Shown: positions 56,558 through 64,000 of the stretch, one piece after another
Layout of the letters: every line of letters begins with the position of its first letter
Position numbering within the stretch: position 1 is the first letter of the stretch
Assembly: GCA_038501625.1 (NCBI GenBank)
Contig: JAZAYU010000350.1
Span: 186,001-250,000, forward strand
Reading direction: 5' to 3'
Length of the DNA stretch: 64,000 nt
Source: Corbicula japonica
Lineage: Eukaryota > Mollusca > Bivalvia > Venerida > Cyrenidae
Position numbers and translations under genes: made by a program
The notes under the pieces: model-generated
The model's input: only the letters and a program-made list of their open reading frames with translations
The model's database searches: none
Told to the model about the DNA's origin: nothing

Positions 56558-56665
56558 AGACGCCACAAACAATAAAGGAAAAAGAGAACCCGAGAGGAAA
56601 TATCCTTTGAACGGTCAGTGGCAAATAAATTTCGACTTGGGGGAGGGGGTGGGGGGGGGGGGGGT
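56558..56665 (+). repeat. M1 dispersed element, fragment ending in a G tract
   Basis: AAGACGCCACAAACAATAAA, GAGAACCCGAGAGG, TTTGAACGGTCAGTGGCAAA and TTCGACTTGGGGG, then a long interrupted G tract (GGGAGGGGGTGG and 12 or more further G) at about 56636-56664 where other copies have GGGGTTTAAACC. The remainder of M1 is lost. Confidence 0.65.
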
Positions 56666-58217
56666 CAGTAGAAGGTTAAGAATTTCTCAAAGCTTAAAAA
56701 GTCTTTTCTTAACTGCAAGTATTAGACCTACTATTTTATAAACTCATTATCTCAAATTCTAATGCATGAACTGTGATTAATCGAGTTAAACAAGAATTTA
56801 TTTGCAATGAAAAGTCTGATATTAAATCTGTATTATGTATACATAATAAGTATAGAGTGTGCCTATACAGTGGTTAATGCAGTCTCCTCTGATGAGATGC
56901 GATTTTGTTGAGAAGCAGAATGTTGAAGGCTTGTGCAAAAAAGAAAACACATCTAATACACAGAAAAAAGACAGAGTTTCTTTCTACAGTATGTTTTCTT
57001 ATAATATATATCTCATCTGCCACAACCAGATAGATGTTTGATTTTTTGCAAATTATATGTTCCGCAATGAACACTTAAACAAAGACAACAGAATTAAATC
57101 TGATCAATTATTTGCTACATAGATTTCAACAGACTTGCTTCAGCAACGTCATTGGTGTTTTCTTTTCATTACACAATTATTGTCTTCTTTAGCATTTATG
57201 TCACTCTTACTACCTTTTTTTAAATGTTAATTAAGTAAATTAAACAACATAATTTTGTCAACACATTTTTTATTATATCCTTGATATCTATTTAACAGTA
57301 AATAAAGTATGTTATGCGACATAATCTGATGAATATGCAATAGACTACAAAACGGACACAAGTGACAAAGGGATAAAGTGATGAACGTTTCGAACAGAAA
57401 GGGCTTCAACTTTGTCAGTTGTCATATATCTAATCGATGAATGTTCTAGATTACATTTGTGGAAGCTTCAAACTTATGTGATTCTAATAAGTTAAAAGAA
57501 AACAATGCATATCGAGAATAGCCGAATTCAGAAAACTTACAACTGCTATTCAAACAGTGGTGAAAGCTTGATAAAGAGAATTTCGAACGACATTTAGACT
57601 AAATCACCGTTAGTTCAATTCATTCACACAACAAACAAATAAGTACTTAAAAGCTTATTCATATCAAATAAACCATACTAGAGCATATAACATTTTCAAA
57701 ATTTTAAATGTTTTAATGTACGGCTGCAAATACCTTAAACAGTATTTATGTTACCGGTTTCATCACTAAATTTTCATCGTCACAATATTTTTTTCTTTCA
57801 AAGTCCTCACTATAACACTTTCATTCTGTTTCATCATGCTTATACATGTCTGTAAATATAAATGTGTAAGGTACGCAGCACAAGTTCCAAATTATTTTGC
57901 AAAGTGTTCATTTAAAAGTTTTTTGTTTAAATAGTTCGTCTTCGAAGGATCATTAAACGTTTCAAAGGCGGAGAAATCACATCAACACAATAACAGCGTT
58001 TGTTTACATTTCATTGAAAAGAAATAAATGACGTGTTCTATATATTCTGATGGTAATAATCAACATACATTATCGCCTTTATAAATGAATAATATATTAA
58101 TTAAAATCTCCATTTAACTATTTGATAGCAAATATTGCCTATTTGAAAACTTAATCCAAATCAAAGCATTAACATGTAATTCAAATATTTGATAAAATTT
58201 AAAAAGTTATTCGTCAG
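56666..58217. other. Non-coding stretch, nothing recognised
   Basis: AT-rich, short frames only. It probably includes the downstream region of the minus-strand gene at 58.3 kb. Confidence 0.4.
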
Positions 58218-58223
58218 TTTTAA
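58218..58223 (-). promoter_or_regulatory. ATTAAA variant polyadenylation signal
   Basis: The common variant hexamer on the minus strand, about 57 bp beyond the stop codon of the 58.3 kb ORF. Confidence 0.3.
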
Positions 58224-58279
58224 TGATCCTTTTTACACTTTATGTCTGTCCATAATTATAATTATTATTTTTCTTCATA

Positions 58280-58576
58280 TCATCGTGTGTACGAGTGATA
58301 CGAGTAACGTCCCCTTCCTCTGTCATAATAGTCATCGTAATAATCGTCAAAATCATCGTCAAATCTTCTGTATCCACTGCTATATACCGGGTGTTGTAGC
58401 GGGAACCGTCGTTCAGGATACGATGGGATTATAGTCGGTGCCATTAGGGGCCGATAGGGTCCCACTGGAATAAGTCGCGGCTGAGGGCGGGAATAAATGA
58501 CAGGTGTTCGGGGTCTGTACCTGCGCCGAGGGTACTCGTAGACCTCCTCTTCTGGAACACTTTCACAACCTCCCAT
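58280..58576 (-). CDS. Small Arg/Tyr/Pro-rich protein with myristoylation-type N terminus
   Basis: A 98-residue frame from ATG at 58576 (context GACATGG, favourable at -3 and +4) to TGA. The ORF is near 50 percent GC while both flanks are far lower. The protein begins MGGCES: Gly2 and Ser6 fit the N-myristoylation signal and Cys4 could be palmitoylated, so membrane attachment is plausible. An acidic stretch (residues 9-14) is followed by a Pro/Arg-rich middle (16-44, RRRYRPRTP, RPQPRLIP), a Tyr/Asp block FDDDFDDYYDDYYD (72-85) and an RGRGR tract (86-90), ending YSYHSYTR. It has 15 Tyr and 16 Arg and no predicted fold. I recognise no family. It may be a complete single-exon gene or one exon of a larger one. 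A TATA-like AAAATATAATA lies about 60 bp upstream on the minus strand. Confidence 0.6.
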   Translation of the reverse strand: MGGCESVPEEEVYEYPRRRYRPRTPVIYSRPQPRLIPVGPYRPLMAPTIIPSYPERRFPLQHPVYSSGYRRFDDDFDDYYDDYYDRGRGRYSYHSYTR

Positions 58577-59998
58577 GTCTTCTTTGAACGTTAATCTTAA
58601 TTTTCATATCGCAAACACTTACACAGTATATTATATTTTAAGCACGTCCTTTGTAGATCCTTGTGCTTATTTGATCGTTGAAGCTGAGTTAAGAGCTAAA
58701 TCAAAGCTCATGTGTTGATTTATTTATTTGAAGAGTTGCACTTGTGGATATTAAAGATATTCCAAATTTGGTCTTTTTCCATCAACAAAAATTATAATGT
58801 ACAGCATAATCCACAAATAAAAGTTATGTGTATATGACTGGTATTAGGAAATCCATCTCACAGTAACCAGAATCATTGTGGATGCAAATCGTTACTTTAC
58901 TATATTTCTGAATAAGAAAATGTATTAATAATATTTTCTTATAGCTAACAGCCTTCTTTCAATAGCCCATTTCAATCAAAAGGCACTTTAATATATTCGT
59001 AATCAAAAGGTACTTTAATTTATTCGATCGCAATATCATTGCTTATTTACTCTTATTTACTTGTCGGATCCATAAACATCGTATGAATATTTTTTCATTT
59101 GAATGCACGTGAATAGCAAGACGAATGCATCTTCTCAACTTTCGGTCATCAATCAACTTGATAAATATGTGTATGGCTGATTTCCACACCTAAAAAAATA
59201 GCATCACATAAATCTGAACACAAATCATGCCGTTCAGAACACCAACCAATAGTCGATAAAGCAATAATTTAGTTAAAATATAACAGTTGTAAATAAAATA
59301 TTTTGTGTCATTTTCTACCGTAAATCTTAATGATTTTGCCTTCCAAAAGACAAACAAATTTGATTAAAAAACGATCTTTATTCCTCTTACGCAGAACGGA
59401 TTCCTAAAAAAAGCACAACAAGTTTTCAGGAGAATTTGAAATAAAAAGGAATGTGTCCTAGTCATTACAAGTCAATTTTAATTTAATTATCAAATAATCT
59501 AAACGGAGTGAACCTGGTTTAATGTTTGGGGGGTTATTGTATGTGAATCCGACAAAGTACAGGTGTTTATGGCTCTAACGATTCTTTAAGCAATATTATT
59601 TACATATACTTAGGTTCATAACAATGAACAGCAAAGGCAAAGAACAGTTCAATATAACAAATATAAGCGTCAATGGTAAACGACATGGCAACAACGACAA
59701 GGGAAACGACATGCAAATATTCAAACGTAGCTTACGGTATCTACAGCGAAGAGGTCACTTCATATTTATAAATATTAAATAAACATATACACACTATGCA
59801 TGCGATAATGCATTATAAATGAAGAAAAAGAACATTTAAATATGGATGTCTAGATTATGCATGATAAAATAAAGAAATGGTCAAAACATTATTTACAGTT
59901 ACTGCTAAGAGTACTAACGGCAGTAATACATTGTTATTAAATAATGATAAAAAGGAACAAAAAGAATGATACAATGTTTAAACTATTTTACGCACACA
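58577..59998. other. Non-coding stretch
   Basis: Likely upstream region of the 58.3 kb ORF on one side and 3' tail of the LINE fragment on the other. No gene recognised. A small direct repeat (AAAAGGCACTTTAATATATT / AAAAGGTACTTTAATTTATT) lies at about 58978-59020. Confidence 0.4.
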
Positions 59999-61165
59999 CT
60001 ATAATTTCATGATTTTTCTAACGAAGATACTTAATTTCTTTAATTCTTTTATGTTTTCGCTTGTAATTAATTCTTTAAACTTAATAATATTTGGTCTTCT
60101 ATAAAAGTATGGTTTAATAGGTTTTTACTCGCATGATCAAAAAGAAGACATAAGATTAGATAGTGAAATCCATCACCTAAAGTATTACAATGTAAGCAAA
60201 GCCTTTCTTTGGCTGGTATACTTCTCCATCTGCCGACACGTATAGGCAAACGATGGTTTCTGGATAGGAAAGCGAATAGACTTTTACATAAATCAAAAGG
60301 TCAACATATTTACCTCTATGAAATTTCGTTTAAAAAAGTTTATACAAGTTCAAGTCGGAGGTTCTCGATATTTCAGAATACCACTTTTGAACAAAAGTGT
60401 CTTTTAGTTTTTGTCATATACTAGCTATTAACCATTTGCTGTTCAAAACACTTTGACTGTACCAAACAACCGAAAAGCCTAGGCTACACAGCAAATGTTT
60501 GATATTGTCCAACCAGATAAACTTTACTTTTACGGTTTTCTGAGTGCATACCATGTAATTATAAAAATACTTGCGTAGATAGTTTAACTGCATATTACCG
60601 TTCTGATATTCTACTAGTTTAGACCAATATGATAATATACGACTGTTAATGTCAAGGGATATTGGTGTGATTCTGAGTTCACCATAAACCATATAAGATG
60701 GTGTTGATCGTTTGAGATTAAAGACATATATATAAAATTTCAAATGAACTTTCTCTATTCCATCTAGGTTTCCAAATCCCCAAATTCCACTTCCATATAA
60801 TAATATAGGTTTAACAGGTTTTTCAAAAAGTTCATTTTGTAAATCAGAAGGAATAGATAATAGTTTATTTTTTCTAATTAACGAGTATAAAGCTTTTTTG
60901 GCTTGTTCAGCAATGTATTTCTTCGTTTATAAAAACGACCCACTCTTTGAAAAAAAATATGCCAAGATATTTGTATTCATTGACACTTTCTACGACGTCA
61001 TCACCTATAAACAAATCACGCCTTCTCGGGTTGTCTTTACTAAATGTCACAATTTAGTCTTAGCATTACAAATAGTTAATTTCCAAGTTTCCAAATACAC
61101 TTTAAAGCAGTTAAGAGCATGTTGTTCTTGCTTTCTAGCATTCTTGATTAGATAACATCACATTC
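59999..61165 (-). mobile_element. Non-LTR retrotransposon fragment 3 (post-RT and zinc knuckle)
   Basis: The minus strand, read from 61165 downward through several frameshifts, gives RKQEQHALNCFKVYLETWKL, then NPRRRDLFIGDDVVESVNEY with KYLGIF, AEQAKKALYSLIRKNKLLS, ELFEKPVKPILLYGSGIWGF and HLKFYIYVFNLKRSTPSYMV. It continues LPIRVGRWRSIPAKERLCLH, with Cys-X2-Cys-X7-His-X4-Cys at 60148-60198, and finally YFYRRPNIIKFKELI to a TAG at 59999-60001. This is the ordered C-terminal half of a LINE protein. The RT core upstream of it is missing. It is related to fragment 2 but not the same copy. Plus-strand frames over this region are antisense shadows. Confidence 0.9.
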
Positions 61166-62642
61166 TTGTGTTTATTTTTTTACATAGATTTTTGCCATAT
61201 TTTTAATCATAACAGTTTAAACTAGCCAGTTAAATAAATTTCAAAAGTCATTTTTGCTGAATATATGTGCACAATTTAAACATTAAATATCGATAATCAA
61301 TCCTCTTATTTGTCAAATCTGATATAATTGTTCAGTTTGAATTAATTTTAAAAAATTTCAGGTCAGTTTTTCCACATATTAAGCATAGCATACCTACAAT
61401 CTACCAATTCTGACAGAAACACCTAATAAGACTTTATGAGAGTACTGAGTGTGTCTGTAGACTGGATAATAGTTGCACTTTAAAGGAAAGAAAAGCAGTT
61501 TGGAAGTAGTATTACTCCCGTGCAAACATTTGAAACCCATATAAGAATTGGCTGACGAAGGCAGCCAAATAATACATTGTCGTCATGTGTATTTTCCAAC
61601 GTCATAATCGATCATTTTCTATTGTTATGCTAAATACGAAAGGAACATTTTCTAGAGAGGTTTTTCAAATAAATCAAACACAAAAAGAGAAATAGCGTTC
61701 AACAACAATGTTCACATTAGTGGGAGTGGTGAAGATTTGAGATTTAATTTATAATCTCTTACATGTTAAAAATTACAGTTAAAGTACATTTTAGGATATG
61801 TTATGAATGAATTTTACTGCGTTTGTAAAGCTATAACAACTTTGGCGATAATTATATTCACTCGAACGTTGATTTTTTAAGACTATTACATCAAATTTAC
61901 TTACAGTACTTTACAGGTCTTTTAAGTTTATATTTGAAAGCACTTAATATTTTCGTCCTAATGCATGACAAGGCACCTTTAAACAATATTAAAGGGACGA
62001 CAGTGCTCTCTTGTATGATGGACAGATTCAAACGCGTAAAAAACGATTAAAATGTTATAATATTTTTGGTGATAGATCACACCTCCCAATGAAAAGAACA
62101 TATAAATCATTAACCGAATTTCATGAGTGAAATCACATGTTGATAGAAATTTATATCAATAAAGGTCACTCCTGCTAATGAATTGTCGACGGCAAATAAT
62201 TTAAGTTTTGAATGTTTCAATATGTTTTACTTACAAAATAAATTAACAAAAAACTCCCTCAATCACAAATTTAAGTATGAGTATCGTGATTAAATCTGAC
62301 CAAATTCATCAATATAATACAAATTATAATTTCTTGTCTTCGGATTCGGTACACGTAACGTGATGGCATGGTCTTGTTTCCGGAGCATATATTAGAAAAC
62401 TCTCAATGGATTTCAACAAAACTTCACATACTGTCAAGACCTTTGTCCTACAAATAGGTTTTAAAGGTCAAAATATGCCCAAAATCTAATTTCTTTAGCA
62501 TAAATCAGCAATTTATGAAGTTACGTCGGCCAAACTGCACAAAATTTTAAGGTAACTCCTGTAAATGCAACCCTTTGATAAAAGTTTAGCTTGGGTGGTT
62601 TGGAGTGCGGAAAGTGTCTTACCCACTCGTATGGTATGGCGT
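61166..62642. other. Non-coding stretch, nothing recognised
   Basis: AT-rich with no open frame of note and no repeat recognised. Confidence 0.45.
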
Positions 62643-63398
62643 ACGAAAAGGCTCAAAAGGTAACAAGTGCCGGTGCACCCGTAAATTTATACGTCCAACG
62701 CATAAATTTAAAGGTGCACCTGTAAATTATCGGTGCATCGCTTTTGAAAATTGAAGGTGGACCTGTAAAATAGCGGTGCACCGACAAAAATATACGTCCA
62801 TCGTATAAATTTTATGCGCTCATCGTGTAAATTACCGGTGCACCGCTAATTTACAAGTGCACCGGTAATATGAAAATGATCAACTAATCACAACCCTTAT
62901 TTCAAACAGTTGTTTTTGCTGAAAATAGTAATTAAAACTTTAAATTTGTTACTTTTTATTTTATTTTTATTTTAATGCTCTTAAAATTATAAATATATTT
63001 TTAATATTTCCAGAATTAAATAAACAATTTTAGCATTTTTAAACGAGTAAACATTCACCGAATTTTTCAACATATCACTGCAAAAATTTAAAATGGCGAA
63101 TGTAAGGCACATTTTGATTGGCTATCATTAATATGGGTATAAATAGCGAAAGGGTCAAAATCGAAATGTAGGTGCACCGGTAAATTACGCGATGGACGTA
63201 TACATAAATATATACGATGGACGTATAAAAATGAAGGTGCACCGCTATTTGAAATGGCGCTGCACCGGTATTTTATAGGTGCACCTGTAAATTTATACGT
63301 CCATCGCGTAAATTTTTACGTCCAACGCATAAATTTACAGGTGCACCGGTAATTTTGTATGTAGGTGTACCTTCAATTTACTTTTGAGCCTTTTCGTG
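62643..63398. mobile_element. Structured element with GGTGCACC and TACGTCCATCG motif arrays
   Basis: Bounded by ACGAAAAGGCTCAAAAG on the left and its reverse complement CTTTTGAGCCTTTTCGT on the right. Two motif fields (about 62665-62875 and 63168-63375) flank an AT-rich core. Each field holds several copies of GGTGCACCGGTAAATT or GGTGCACCTGTAAATT (itself centred on the palindrome GGTGCACC), interleaved with TACGTCCATCGTATAAATTT or TACGTCCAACGCATAAATTT in both orientations. I count about eleven GGTGCACC-type sites, some with one base changed. No coding capacity. It looks like a MITE or foldback whose ends are built from repeated protein-binding-type sites. Confidence 0.8.
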
Positions 63399-63782
63399 CA
63401 CTCGCCCATCTCTCAATTTTTTATTTGCAGACAGGTCCTTTCCATACCCTAAACCTCCAATATACACTTTGATGAAAGAAAATCTTGGTTTAACAGTATC
63501 GAGGTCCTACTCCCCCACCTCACATTTTAAAACCCTTTGGTCGTTTCTTAATGAGTATTAACTCCAGTTGTAAAGAAATTTATAATTCATACATTTTATC
63601 ACACTGAAACTTTGATATATTTTTCGTATTTTCAGATCTGATCAATATAAAGCTGTTTTAAAAGTGATTAATAGTTTATTCGGGCGGTTATTTCCTGTTA
63701 GTGCTTTTTTTATTTTCTTCATTTATTATAATTAGTGTTGCACATTACAAATAACGTATAAATTGAAATCTCCAAAGTTCGC
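63399..63782. other. Non-coding spacer, nothing recognised
   Basis: Lies between the structured element and the last LINE piece. Confidence 0.4.
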
Positions 63783-64000
63783 CATGGACGCGTAGTTTGT
63801 TCACACCTGACAAATAGGTCTTAGAAATTACATGTACCAAGAGCTTTTGACCCGTATAGAAAATACTTGTCGGAAACGGATTTTACAGCACGTATAACAT
63901 ATCCTGAATCATTAAATATGATACCCAGGTAATTAATACGATCGACTTCCTCAATAATGTGTCCATTTATAAAAATTTCCTCATCATAAATGTCATTGTT
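63783..64000 (-). mobile_element. Non-LTR retrotransposon fragment 4 (cut by window end)
   Basis: The minus strand from 64000 reads NNDIYDEEIFINGHIIEEV, then DRINYLGIIFNDSGYVIRA, VKSVSDKYFLYGSKALG and a stop. This is the YLG region just after the RT catalytic core, equivalent to KYLGIF in fragment 3. The remainder lies outside the window. Coding similarity fades around 63800. Confidence 0.75.

Noticed and set aside
60209..61155. Plus-strand frames of 71 and 85 codons
   Set aside because: They are antisense to the LINE fragment on the minus strand.
1..64000. CRISPR array, operon or prokaryotic system
   Set aside because: No regularly spaced direct repeats with unique spacers, no long adjacent ORFs or ribosome binding sites; all evidence points to animal nuclear DNA.

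Overview
The window looks like nuclear DNA from an animal, most likely a marine bivalve (a venerid-type clam is my best guess). It is AT-rich, has no operons or long reading frames, and is crowded with decayed repeats. Microsatellites are present, and so are candidate splice sites and polyadenylation signals. One canonical eukaryotic tRNA gene with internal A and B boxes is clear. The bivalve assignment is inference: it rests on remembered resemblance of several repeats (the CGACTATTCG-ended element, the GATCCAGATCAG double foldback, and the LINE protein fragments) to common bivalve repeats. No database was searched.

Layout. From 1 to about 20 kb there is a mosaic of short repeat modules that recur with similar spacing. 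They include a roughly 135-bp foldback MITE-like element, a roughly 400-bp dispersed element here called M1, several 50-100-bp modules, and a fragment of a reverse-transcriptase-like protein at 12.9-13.3 kb. From 20.8 to 22.7 kb lie a double foldback element, a possible TATA/initiator promoter and a purine-rich cryptic minisatellite. From 22.7 to 36 kb the sequence is mostly unrecognisable, with trinucleotide and tetranucleotide microsatellites. From 36.3 to 40.1 kb there is an AT-rich inverted-repeat element of about 3.8 kb. A five-copy array of a 127/128-bp unit lies at 41.2-41.8 kb, and tRNA-Cys(GCA) lies on the minus strand at 42.7 kb.

From 44 kb to the end, pieces of non-LTR retrotransposons, apparently of one related family, occur at 44.0, 47.0, 60.0 and 63.8 kb. 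Possible host genes are few: a 98-codon minus-strand ORF at 58.3 kb whose protein begins with a myristoylation-type signal; a 72-codon minus-strand ORF at 48.2 kb with a C-terminal hydrophobic segment; and a phase-consistent set of small candidate exons on the plus strand from 51.27 to 54.07 kb, ending in a stop codon followed by AATAAA. A structured element at 62.64-63.40 kb, packed with GGTGCACC and TACGTCCATCG motifs between short terminal inverted repeats, is the most unusual non-coding feature.

No cooperative gene system (defence island, operon, biosynthetic cluster) is visible. Most open frames of 60-130 codons are of a size expected by chance in 64 kb, and several translate known repeat types or the antisense of the tRNA. 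Repeat boundaries were set by eye and may be off by tens of bases.
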